16,685 bases of DNA from a bacterium (lineage in GTDB: Bacteria; Hydrogenedentota; Hydrogenedentia; Hydrogenedentiales; SLHB01). The notes under the pieces are model-generated. The model saw nothing but the letters and a program-made list of their open reading frames with translations. It was not told the origin of the DNA and ran no database searches. Below, one piece after another: positions 1-8,900 of the stretch. Position 1 is the first letter of the stretch. Every line of letters begins with the position of its first letter. The position numbers were made by a program, and so were the translations under genes. The stretch spans positions 1-16,685 of the forward strand of contig JAAEQP010000997.1 of the NCBI GenBank assembly GCA_024231375.1. Reading direction: 5' to 3'.

Positions 1-10
1 AGCGACAAAC

Positions 11-75
11 GGGGACTGCCAAGCTCTTGCGTCCCATTATTGCCCTTCTTAGGGCGACAATGGGTGGCTGTCCCC
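11..75. repeat. Large nested stem-loop (REP-like or structured RNA element)
   Basis: An outer arm at 11-21 pairs with 65-75, ten Watson-Crick pairs with one T-T mismatch at 17/69. An inner arm at 33-46 pairs with 51-64, about fourteen positions with one mismatch and one G-T pair, closed by a TCTT loop at 47-50. An 11-nt one-sided bulge (22-32) separates the two stems. No T-run follows, so it is a poor intrinsic terminator. Long imperfect palindromes of this kind are typical of REP/RAYT-mobilised elements, but no RAYT transposase is in the window. It could also be a structured RNA ending a gene to the left. Confidence 0.55.
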
Positions 76-269
76 AGGTTATCGCGGCCTGCGCGCGGGA
101 GACTGCCACTTCTTCAACAGCTCCACTGTCCCTGTCTTCCGCGTTCCGGCGATTGGGGAAGTTGTTCCAGGTTGTATTTGCCGGTTCGCGTGAGTGATGA
201 TCGTGGACACTGCGTCCGCTTGATGCGCAATGACCCGCGGACACTTCAGCGACAGAGGATGGATAGACC
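76..269. other. Leader region of the first operon, no gene seen
   Basis: No credible reading frame is seen here. A direct repeat GGACACT occurs at 205-211 and 239-245, and an inverted pair GTCCGC/GCGGAC lies at 214-219 and 237-242, about 30-60 nt before the first gene. These could be operator sequences, but the evidence is weak. No convincing -35/-10 pair was found. The ribosome-binding site for the first gene is AGAGGA at 254-259, ten nt before the ATG. Confidence 0.3.
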
Positions 270-1571
270 ATGCCCTATTTCAATGAACTGAACGACTTGG
301 CTCGGCAAGCGGCGGAATGGGCCGACCTGCGGCATGAACAGGGGGTTCCCGTGAAACTCGCCGTGGCCCGGCTTCGACGAGAACTGGCCCGCGCCGTCCG
401 CGAACTCAAGCGGGCCAAACCGTCTTCCCAGGCGCGACGCCGCGAACCCAACGACCTCGACAGCATCCAGGCGCTCCGCCCCAAAGGCCCTCGAATCATG
501 TGGGACGCATTGCGCGAGACGGGTTTGAAGGACCGGATGCGCGGCGCGTGGCTGGGCCGTGCCGCGGCATGCACACTCGGCGCGCCGGTTGAGAACTGGT
601 CCATCGACGCCATGGCACGGTTGGCCGAGAAAGGTGGCGACGCGTTTCCGCCCGAGGACTACTGGTCCACCCATCCGAGTCCCGGTCAGGAGCGGTACGG
701 CGCAAGCACCATCGCCGATTATCTGAGAGGCGGGTTGACGTGCATCCCCGTCGACGACGACCTGACCTACACGATTCTAGGACTCCTCATTCTCGAAACC
801 TACGGTCCCGGCTTCACGGTCGACGACGTGGGCCGCGCGTGGTTGGATTGGTTGCCCATGGCCTGCACGGCCGAACACGTGGCGCTCGAGAATCTCAAGG
901 CGGGCGTGCCCGCATCGAAGGCCGGCGAGAAGGACAACCCCTACCAGGAATGGATTGGCGCAGACATCCGTAGCGACCCCTGGGGATATGCCGCCCCGGG
1001 CTGGCCCGAAGGCGCAGCCGAAATGGCCTACCGCGACGCCTACCTGTCGCATCGGCAGAACGGCGTGTACGGCGCCATGCTATTCGCGGCGGCCATTGCC
1101 GCGGCATTCGCGCTGGACGACCCGGTCGAGGCCGTACGCGTCGGCTTGACCGAGATCCCCAAGGGATGCCGCTTGGCCCGCGACATGCGCTGGGCACTCA
1201 AGGTTGGTCCCGAACTGCCCGATTGGCGCGCCGCACGATCCGCTGTGGACGAACGGTTCGCCGGCATGCACAGCGTCCACACCAACAACAACGCGTGCCT
1301 CACCGTGTTCGGGCTCATGCTGGGGGAAATGGATTTCACCAAGACCATTGGCATCACTGTCGCCATGGGGCTCGACAACGATTGCACCGCCGCCACGGCG
1401 GGTTCGATTCTGGGCGCGGTCATTGGGGCGAGGGCCATCCCACCCCATTGGTGGAAACCGTACCGGAACCGCACACGCACGTACTTGCGCGGTCACGAAT
1501 GGTTTTCCAATACGGACCTCATTGACCGGTTCATGGCCGCGGCCCGGTGCTGCTGGGACATCGCGCCCTGA
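270..1571 (+). CDS. ADP-ribosylglycohydrolase (DraG/ARH) family protein
   Basis: This 433-residue protein belongs by its motifs to the DraG/ARH fold, an all-helical dinuclear-metal hydrolase family that classically removes ADP-ribose from proteins or cleaves ADP-ribose derivatives. The catalytic domain starts near residue 84 with GLKDRMRGAWLGRAAACTLG. The first acidic metal motif is at 162-167 (DDDLTY in place of the usual DDT), and the C-terminal one at 369-373 (DNDCT, a D-x-D pair) is followed by the small-residue helix AATAGSILGAVIGA. Residues 1-75 form a charged, helix-prone extension not needed for the fold. No signal peptide is visible, so it is probably cytoplasmic. The start is supported by AGAGGA ten nt upstream. 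The next gene begins 44 nt downstream on the same strand, suggesting co-transcription. The family is assigned confidently; the substrate is unknown, and many members in environmental bacteria have no tested activity. Confidence 0.85.
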   Translation: MPYFNELNDLARQAAEWADLRHEQGVPVKLAVARLRRELARAVRELKRAKPSSQARRREPNDLDSIQALRPKGPRIMWDALRETGLKDRMRGAWLGRAAACTLGAPVENWSIDAMARLAEKGGDAFPPEDYWSTHPSPGQERYGASTIADYLRGGLTCIPVDDDLTYTILGLLILETYGPGFTVDDVGRAWLDWLPMACTAEHVALENLKAGVPASKAGEKDNPYQEWIGADIRSDPWGYAAPGWPEGAAEMAYRDAYLSHRQNGVYGAMLFAAAIAAAFALDDPVEAVRVGLTEIPKGCRLARDMRWALKVGPELPDWRAARSAVDERFAGMHSVHTNNNACLTVFGLMLGEMDFTKTIGITVAMGLDNDCTAATAGSILGAVIGARAIPPHWWKPYRNRTRTYLRGHEWFSNTDLIDRFMAAARCCWDIAP

Positions 1572-1615
1572 GGCGGATACACAAGGAACAGAGTTCCGAA
1601 ACGAAAGGCTCTCAC

Positions 1616-3145
1616 ATGTATCTCTTCAACGCTATCATCCTCGCCGTGTGTGTGCTGTGGGTCATCGGCCCGGCAGCAGCGGCCGACCAAGCCGCCGGCT
1701 CCCTCCGCGCGGGCGTGGCTAAGAGCGACATCACCACCGATGCGGAAGGCGTCCGGGTCAACGATCCCCTCTACGCCAAAGCCTTGGTCATGGATGACGG
1801 CGATACGCGCCTAGCCATCGTCGCCATGGACGCTGTCGCCATCGGCGGAATCGGTGACATCAGCGACGAGTTCTTGCCTGAGCTTCGCGCCCGCATCGAA
1901 AAAGAACTGGGCATCCCCGGCGCCCATGTCCTGGTCAACGCGTCCCATACCCATCCGCCCGGCCGGCTTCTATGCGACCACACCGAACAACTCGAACGGA
2001 CCTTTGACGCTGTGCGGCGCGCGCAAGAGGCCATGACTCCTGTGAGAGTGGGCGCCGGCACCGGCCACGAAGACCGCATCGGGATGAACCGCACCCTCCA
2101 ACTGAAGAATGGCAAGGCTTGGACCATTCGCCACGGGAACCCCTGTCCGCCCGACGACGAGGTCGAGAGCGTCGGTCCGATTGACCCCGAAATCGGCATT
2201 CTCAGAGTCGACCGGTTGGACGGCCGCCCCCTGGCCGTGGTCTACAACTACGCGTGTCATCCCTACCTCACCGTGCCGCGCGGTGGCGTCACGGCCGACT
2301 ATCCCGGCTTCGCGTCGGCCGTCATTGAAGACAACCTGGGCGACGACGTGATGGCGTTGTTCCTCCAAGGGGCGGGCGGCGACATTACCGAAATTCTGTA
2401 CAAAGACGTGAGCCGCCCGAGAGACGCCGAACCCCTGGGCACGATGCTGGGACTGAGCACGCTGAAGGGCGTGCGGTCCATCGAAACACAGGACGCCACG
2501 ATGAGTGTGGTCAATGAACCCATCGAGCTTCCGAGAAAAGCCGATTTCGATGAACGTGTTGCCGAACTCGAAGCCGAACAGGCCAAGCTGTTGAAATCGC
2601 TACGCGGCACCAGCCTGAACATCAAGACCTTCATCCCCCTCTACATCCGGCACGAACTCGATCCCGATCATCCGTCCTACTATTCCTACCGCTACCTCCA
2701 ATCCGACAAGCTGGGCACCGACGAGTTCTCCGCCATCGACGGTCAGAACCGCGGCCATCTCAACAAGTACCTGCGCAACATCCGTACCATGGAAAAGCTG
2801 GCGCGCATCCAGGACAAAATCGCCACCTTGCGCCGTCATCAGGCCATCAACGAGGAAGCCGGTGAGCCGACCGTCGCGACCGAGGTGCAAGGCATCAAGA
2901 TCGGCGACTTCGTGTTGGTCTCCTGCGCGGCCGAAGTGCTTGTGCAGGTTGGGTTGAACGTGAAAGAAGCCTCGCCCCACGAACACACGTTCATGTCGGC
3001 CTTCTCCAACGGCTACCTTCACTACGGCCCCCCCGCATCCGAGTACCCCAAAGGCGGCTACGAGGTGACCGAATGCTTGCTCGCGCCGGAGTGGCAGGCC
3101 ATCTACGAGACCAAGGCCGACGAGGTGCTGCGGCGGCTGAAGTAG
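1616..3145 (+). CDS. Neutral/alkaline non-lysosomal ceramidase-like secreted hydrolase
   Basis: This 509-residue exported protein resembles the N-terminal catalytic domain of neutral ceramidases, zinc amidases that cleave the N-acyl bond of ceramide. The start at 1616 is preferred because GAAAGG lies 7 nt upstream and it gives a signal peptide (hydrophobic residues 4-21, likely cleavage after AAA near 23); a longer in-frame version overlaps the preceding gene. Family motifs are the RAGVAKSDIT opening (31-40), SHTHP (110-114, H111 and H113), YACHPY (212-217, H215), LQGAGGD (250-256) and a late GYLHYGPP...Y...GGYE block. By family alignment, probable zinc ligands are H111 or H113, H215, E440 and Y477. 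True bacterial ceramidases run to roughly 650 residues or more with an Ig-like C-terminal domain that is absent here, so ceramide may not be the substrate. A coiled-coil-prone insert sits near 305-415. It probably forms one operon with the upstream DraG-family gene. Confidence 0.85.
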   Translation: MYLFNAIILAVCVLWVIGPAAAADQAAGSLRAGVAKSDITTDAEGVRVNDPLYAKALVMDDGDTRLAIVAMDAVAIGGIGDISDEFLPELRARIEKELGIPGAHVLVNASHTHPPGRLLCDHTEQLERTFDAVRRAQEAMTPVRVGAGTGHEDRIGMNRTLQLKNGKAWTIRHGNPCPPDDEVESVGPIDPEIGILRVDRLDGRPLAVVYNYACHPYLTVPRGGVTADYPGFASAVIEDNLGDDVMALFLQGAGGDITEILYKDVSRPRDAEPLGTMLGLSTLKGVRSIETQDATMSVVNEPIELPRKADFDERVAELEAEQAKLLKSLRGTSLNIKTFIPLYIRHELDPDHPSYYSYRYLQSDKLGTDEFSAIDGQNRGHLNKYLRNIRTMEKLARIQDKIATLRRHQAINEEAGEPTVATEVQGIKIGDFVLVSCAAEVLVQVGLNVKEASPHEHTFMSAFSNGYLHYGPPASEYPKGGYEVTECLLAPEWQAIYETKADEVLRRLK

Positions 3146-3296
3146 GGGGGAGAGCGTGCTCCCCAGAACGTCTGGTAGCGAGTTGTGGCGCGGTTGAAGT
3201 GCTTGGTGACGCCTGAGTTCCGCTCAGACGCGCCAACACCCGCAGGGTGATGGGCGGCCCCGGGGAATGAGCGCGTGGCGGCGAGGTGAAGGTCGT
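3146..3296. terminator. Convergent intergenic hairpins, possible bidirectional terminator
   Basis: Two converging operons end here. Immediately after the plus-strand stop, GGGGAG (3147-3152) pairs with CTCCCC (3159-3164), and an alternative stem CCAGA/TCTGG lies at 3163-3175. A larger stem-loop covers 3203-3236: TTGG/CCAA outer pairs, an internal loop, then arms 3210-3217 and 3223-3230 with one mismatch and a 5-nt loop. None is followed by a T-tract on either strand, so the terminator role is inferred from position. No gene is seen in this stretch. Confidence 0.4.
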
Positions 3297-5924
3297 TCAG
3301 TCTTCCCATCGCCAAGGCTGCACTTCGACGAAATTGCATCCCAAGTCCTGGCCTGGAAGACCGTGAGGAACATCGTCGGTTATCGTGAGTTCGGCGGTTT
3401 CCGAAGCAGCGTCGAAGACAACCCGGATGTAGTTGATCAGGGCCTGCTGGCGATCACATGCGGCGACCGCGCCGGACTCATGGCTTTCCACCAGCGCATG
3501 GAAACTGTGCTCGGGCACCGGATTGGCGCCGCCGATGCGCAACGCAATCCCGGCCTTCTCGCGATGGGTCCAGTGGGCCACGTCAAGAGCCAGTAGCTTG
3601 GCCACATAACGCCGCCCGGGCTCCAGTCCTCGAATCGTCTGGCCCAATGTGTTGCCACCTTGCGCACCGCGCGTCATACGAACCAGCGAATCGCCTGTTG
3701 CGGTCTTCCAGTAGCGGCCTTCAATCCACCCGAAATCCTCGATGCGATCCGGTCCAACTCCCCCCTCCTCTGCGGCATCGACCGTCCATCCCTCGAGCCC
3801 GTGGATGAAATCGCCGTTCTCGATGTGCCGGAGTTCGTAGGGGTCGCTAGTGAGCGGTTCAGTGTTCCCCTCGATGCAGTAATGGCGCATCAGGCGGTAC
3901 GTCCATTGCAGCACGTCCGTGTCGGCATACTGGGCGGTCCAGGGGATGACACCTGCCAAGTTCGCATGACACGGGTGGGTGGCCATCAGTCGGAACTGCC
4001 AGTCAAGAAACACGGAAAAGTCGGCATGGGGATTCTTCCCCAGCGTTGCCGGGATGGCTGAGAATATGCCAGGGCACATGAGCAAGTAGCGGCTGATATC
4101 GGGTTGTTGCTTCTGCCAGGCCTGCATGGTGGACGCAAGTTTCTCGATCACATAGATGCGCGTGGCAATCTCGCTCGCCCCCTCGCTAAGATAGTTCTCC
4201 CACACGAGGCGATGATCGTATTTCTTGATGACTTCCTGGAAAGGAACACCGGGGGGATGCACAAAGATCTCACCGACCCACGCATAGAATCTTCGGTTGC
4301 CCCAGGCCGGATACTGACTGAAGCGGTCGAGCGCTGCAGTCCACTCATCGAACTGTTCCGCCCAGACGTTGGAGAACTCATCGATGATGATGCCGCTGGA
4401 CAAGGGGTGCGTGCTGCCGGGTTTGTCACGCCACACCGCGTACACGTCCTCAGCGAGGACCGGCGGCCTCTTGTTCAACCCCTCACCAAGCCCTGGCAGA
4501 GGTTCACGCACAATCCACTCGCGTCCATCGCGCACCCACTGCTTCACAACCGCATCCGGCTCGTTCAGTGCGGTGTAGGGCCGTCCTCCGTGCTCGAACG
4601 GATCAGGGTCGAGTTCCTTCACCAGGGTGTTCACGGTGGGAAACACGTACCGCTCAAAGAAATCCAGTCCGAAAGGGCCATGCTCGGGCACGTCGAGTAC
4701 CGGCGGGTAGAAGCAGAAGAGCAACTCCGGAATCGACCGAACTTCGAGACGCCGGCCCTCGGCGTGTTCTACACGCACCGAGTGCCGTCCCGCGTCCAGT
4801 CGGCGCATAGACTCCATGGCGCCCGTCCGCCAGTAGGGGCGTAGGGCCAGACGCGCCTTCTCGTCGTCCAGGAAGAGGCGCCCCCTGTCCGGCATCGCGT
4901 CAGGACGCGAAAGGCTGAAGAACACCCAGCCTGCCTTGGGGTTGGTGAAGCCAATCGTCTCGGCCTCTGACCCACATTCGTCGTCGAACAACTGGCACAC
5001 GAAGTTGTTCAGCGGGACAGCATCTGCATACGTGGCCCCTCGAACGACACGTGCCGGCCAGAGGACCTTGGTCCGTGCAGCGACGTCTTCAAGCTGCACG
5101 CCTTCCGGGGACACCGCCGTTACGTCAACGGTATAGGTCACCGCGTCGGGTGAGTAGGACAACGGAAACGCGCACTCGGTGGGAAGAGCGTCCGCCGCGA
5201 TGGGAATCCGCCTTTCCAACACGGGAGCAGTCCCACCGTCGGCCGTTACGGTGATCTGGTATTCACCATCCAAAGGGTGTGTCTGCGAGTTGACCTGGAG
5301 CACACGCACCAGCAACTCGCGCGCTGCGTAGTCTATTGCACAAGTCGCCTCGACCGCCGACATGGACTCCGGGTTCAGGGTGAGGGCGCAGGGCAGCACC
5401 CAGAGCCCACCGCTCTTGCCCCAGTCAAACACATCGAGCGCGATCAGTGCCTTGGTGCCGGATTTCGTGGTCAGGTTGTCTGCGCCGACCTCAACGTAGG
5501 GCGTAATGTCCACTGCCTGAAAGGCCCGCGCCACGGACTCTCTGTTCTTACTGTCTTCATAGAAACCCAGCGTCGCCGCCTTCTTCCCATTCACATAGAC
5601 CGTGGCACAATCGTTAATCCCGCCAAAGGCCAGATAGACCGGTCGCGTCAACCATCCGTCGGGCACCGTCACCCATTTCCGGTACCAGGCATGGCCGTCG
5701 TACTCGGCGATGCCCTGGTCCTCCCACCGCATCCCCGCGTTCAGTGTCGCCCATGCCCCATCGTCGAAATCGACCGCCGCCCAATGCTGGCGTTCGCCCA
5801 CCGCCTCAGGGTCGGTCGTGAACCTCCACTCCTTCGCAATATCGATGACGTGCTGCGCCGAGGCGTTCGACGTGACCGCAACCCAGGCCAAACACAGACC
5901 GAACAGCATGCGCTTCGTATTCAT
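3297..5924 (-). CDS. Secreted GH2-like multidomain glycosidase-like protein
   Basis: This 875-residue protein has a signal peptide (MNTKRMLFGLCLAWVAV, likely cleavage after ASA at 23). Residues 25-180 look like the jelly-roll sugar-binding domain of GH2-type enzymes: KEWRF, WAAVDFDDGAW, AWYRKWVTVP, YLAFGGINDCATVYVNGK and NLTTKSGTKALIALDVFDW. Ig-like strands follow to about 290. Residues 410-690 could be a TIM-barrel-type domain with acidic candidates D515/E516 in GIIIDEFSN, E552 and E576, but no canonical GH2 catalytic signature is evident. The C-terminus from 700 (NGDFIHGLEGW onward) resembles a carbohydrate-binding module. The start at 5924 is chosen because GGAGGAGAG (5934-5942) lies just upstream and the signal peptide begins there; a longer frame to 6272 would overlap the preceding gene. 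It is last in the four-gene minus-strand operon, 20 nt after its neighbour. The fold class is fairly sure; enzymatic activity and substrate are not. Confidence 0.75.
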   Translation of the reverse strand: MNTKRMLFGLCLAWVAVTSNASAQHVIDIAKEWRFTTDPEAVGERQHWAAVDFDDGAWATLNAGMRWEDQGIAEYDGHAWYRKWVTVPDGWLTRPVYLAFGGINDCATVYVNGKKAATLGFYEDSKNRESVARAFQAVDITPYVEVGADNLTTKSGTKALIALDVFDWGKSGGLWVLPCALTLNPESMSAVEATCAIDYAARELLVRVLQVNSQTHPLDGEYQITVTADGGTAPVLERRIPIAADALPTECAFPLSYSPDAVTYTVDVTAVSPEGVQLEDVAARTKVLWPARVVRGATYADAVPLNNFVCQLFDDECGSEAETIGFTNPKAGWVFFSLSRPDAMPDRGRLFLDDEKARLALRPYWRTGAMESMRRLDAGRHSVRVEHAEGRRLEVRSIPELLFCFYPPVLDVPEHGPFGLDFFERYVFPTVNTLVKELDPDPFEHGGRPYTALNEPDAVVKQWVRDGREWIVREPLPGLGEGLNKRPPVLAEDVYAVWRDKPGSTHPLSSGIIIDEFSNVWAEQFDEWTAALDRFSQYPAWGNRRFYAWVGEIFVHPPGVPFQEVIKKYDHRLVWENYLSEGASEIATRIYVIEKLASTMQAWQKQQPDISRYLLMCPGIFSAIPATLGKNPHADFSVFLDWQFRLMATHPCHANLAGVIPWTAQYADTDVLQWTYRLMRHYCIEGNTEPLTSDPYELRHIENGDFIHGLEGWTVDAAEEGGVGPDRIEDFGWIEGRYWKTATGDSLVRMTRGAQGGNTLGQTIRGLEPGRRYVAKLLALDVAHWTHREKAGIALRIGGANPVPEHSFHALVESHESGAVAACDRQQALINYIRVVFDAASETAELTITDDVPHGLPGQDLGCNFVEVQPWRWED

Positions 5925-5933
5925 TGCCGATGC

Positions 5934-5942
5934 CTCTCCTCC
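5934..5942 (-). promoter_or_regulatory. Strong ribosome-binding site fixing the start at 5924
   Basis: Read on the minus strand this is GGAGGAGAG, placed 9 nt before the ATG at 5924 and just after the TAG stop (5945-5947) of the preceding gene. It rules in the short form of the GH2-like protein over the 116-residue upstream extension that would overlap the neighbour. Confidence 0.75.
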
Positions 5943-5944
5943 GC

Positions 5945-8900
5945 CTACTCCACACACTCCGGCGCCACCCCACTGGCGGAAGCCACCGTCGGCACAGGCC
6001 TGAACTGCGGATGGTCTTTGTACTTCAGATTCTTCCGACCGAAATAGGACCCGTAGTAGGGCGCGTTTGCGTCGACCCACGTCACCAACCGAACGAATTC
6101 CTCTTCGGAAAGCTTCGTGTCGTTGTGGCCTTTGCGCAGCACGGCGATCAGTTCGCTGGCATGGGACCCCCACGTATACGGCGGCGTATCGTCCACAGCG
6201 CCCATCTTCGACTTGATCTCGCCCACCGTCTTCAACAGACCGCGGTTGATGAGGTTCTCGTAGGAACGGCAAAACAGGCCCGTCAACTCACCCGACAGGT
6301 CCATACCGGCCTTGGGCTTCTCGCCTCCGTGGCAACGGACGCAGTGCCTGTCGAGAATCGGTTGGATGTCCGTGGCGTAGTGGATCGGTCGCGGGCCCGT
6401 GTCTCCCGGTTGCGGCATCGGCACAACGGCAGGCCTACCCATCGCGCTCACTGGCACGTTCGCCGGGGCCCAGGCCCGTGGCTCATGGCACCCGATGCAC
6501 GAACGGCTTTCGCCCGGTTTGAACTCCACGAAGGTCCGCATGCGCTGGATTTCCATGTAGTTTTCGTCAAGCGCCTGGAAGAAGATGTTCTTCTCCGGCG
6601 GAACCAGGAACCGCGCTGAACCGTCTTCCTCGACCGGCACCACACCGTGGAGAACCTTGGCGTGGGTATGGGTCCAGAGACTAATCACCGAATGCTGTTG
6701 ACCGTGGGCATCGCCATCCCAGAACCGCCGCGCCTTCCACGGACGCGCCACGGTTTCCATGACGCGGATGTACTTCACGGCGCCGCGAGGGACGCCCTCT
6801 TGCGGCCCGTGCTCACCGTAGGCCGTGAGGGTCGCGCCGTCGAGTCCCGCATACACGTCGCTCATGACCACTTCGGCCCACTGCTCCGTTTCATCCGCCT
6901 CCGGCGCGGGCAACACCGACGGCAGTACCGGCGGTTTCCGCCGAGGCCGCAGCGGCATGGGTTGCCAACAGGACATATCGGCATCGTCGTAGATGCACAC
7001 CCGGTTGCCGAATTCATCCAGCAAGTACAGGTCGTAAGCGCTCACATGATGCACCGGTTTGTCCCGGTTGTACGAGACCAGGAAGAAGGCGTCGGACAGG
7101 GGGAAGGGGTCGTCGAACAGCGGCCCTCCCTTGACCTCCTTCCACTCACCGTCGATGCGATGGCGGTATCCCCATTCGCTTTGGATGTCAATCTCCGGGG
7201 TCAGGTACGTCATGGGCGCACGCGTGCGGATGGGACGGTTGATGTCCAGACGCAACACCGTGCCCACGCCCAGGGGCATGTGCGGGCCGCCAATGCACGT
7301 CACCAGATTGTTGTGACCCGGAACCGCGCGGCCGTTGTAGAAGCTCGGGAATGCGTGGTCGTTGCCGAAGATCTCCACGGTGCCGGTACCATCAGGCCGC
7401 ATGGCCCACAGGCACTTCACGGCCGAACCGCCCTTGTCCACATACTCCCAGCGGGTGTACAGAATGCGTCCGTCATTCATAATGGACGGCACCTCTTCGC
7501 TCACCGGCGTCTGCGACAACAGCGTCATGTTGCCGCCATCCTTGTCGACTTTGTAGAGCGCCGTCGTCGTCAGGATGTCGGGGGAATCGCACAGAATTCC
7601 GCGTTCGCACCGCGTCGAGACGAAGCAGATGCCTCCGTCGGGAAGGTAGCACGGGTGCATGTCGTCCGTTTGGTGGTAATAGATGCGGCCCGTGCCGCCC
7701 AAGTGCGAGTTGTTGTATTTCTCGATGCGTGCTTGCTCGTCGTCCGGAGGAAACGTGATCTGACGCAATCCGGTTCCGTCGATTCCCACCTCGTACAAAC
7801 GGAACCCTTCTTTGGGAGACGCCTTGTAGTCGAACACAACCCGCGTCGCATCGAAAGACAAGTCGTAGCGCCCGAAAATGCCGCCGTCCAACTCAGGAAC
7901 GAGGTCCGTCACAGTCCCATCTTCGAGTGAGAGGACGCACACGTTGCCACCGTAGTGAACACAACCGTCGATGTAATCCGTATAGTAATGAGTGGACTGA
8001 TACGTCGGACGCCGCACGAAGATAAGCCGGTCGAAGGCCATCAAGGGGTTGTGGGCAAGCAACGCGTCACGCTCGATCCGGCCCAGCGCGTCACGCCACT
8101 CCTCCGTCGTTTCCTCGGAGAAGCTTTGCTTCTTCCACTGAGCGGCGGTGGCCTCGAGCGCATCAAGTTGCTCCACGCAAATGCGGTGCGCGGGGGTGTC
8201 CAGGAACGTCGATGCCCTGCGCACGCTCTCAAGTCGTTCCAATCCCAATTCGGCGAACAGGGCCGCGTGCCGGCGCGAACGCAGATAGAGGGACCGAACG
8301 GCGGCGCACTCGGCGGTGTCGCTCACTTCCTCGGCCATGCCATTTGCCTGCGAGGACAGGTCCGCTACCCGGTGGGACGCCTGCGCGTACCGGGTGGCGA
8401 GTTCGGCCCAATCTCCCGGTTCCCACGCTTCGTCCCAGATGCCATCTTCCTCTTCCCACGCCATCTCCCGTTGAGACTGCGGGTCCGTGAAGTCCTGTCT
8501 GGTACGCGCCCACACCAAGTCGCCCACGTCCGCTCCCGACAGCACGCACCCCGACCCATCCAGGTGAAGCGCCTTGCCGACCTTTCCCTTCGCGAAACCA
8601 AGGTTCTTCACCACCATGACCCGCTCTGGCGCACACGCATCCGCCACGTCTTCCTCAAAGCGCCAGTGAACCGCGAGCCCTTCGGTGGCGCCCGAATCAG
8701 GCGTCTCGTACAGGACGTTGATTTCCGAAGGCCGAAGTGCCCGGTCGTACACACGCAATTCGTCCAAATCGCCGCGAAATCCACTCATTTTGGGAAAGTT
8801 GAGACTCGTGAAACCGATCTTCGCCACGCTTCCCGGCACGTCCGCTTGCGCGTCCAGTTCGCCTGACACGTCTTGCTCACCGTCCACGTAGAACCGGAAC

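Noticed and set aside
5925..6272. A 116-residue N-terminal extension of the GH2-like gene
   Set aside because: It would overlap the end of the preceding gene, lacks a signal peptide at its start, and a strong ribosome-binding site plus signal peptide mark 5924 as the start.
6647..7930. A 427-codon plus-strand open frame opposite the di-haem propeller gene
   Set aside because: Antisense shadow in a GC-rich region; no family motif, no ribosome-binding site that I could see.
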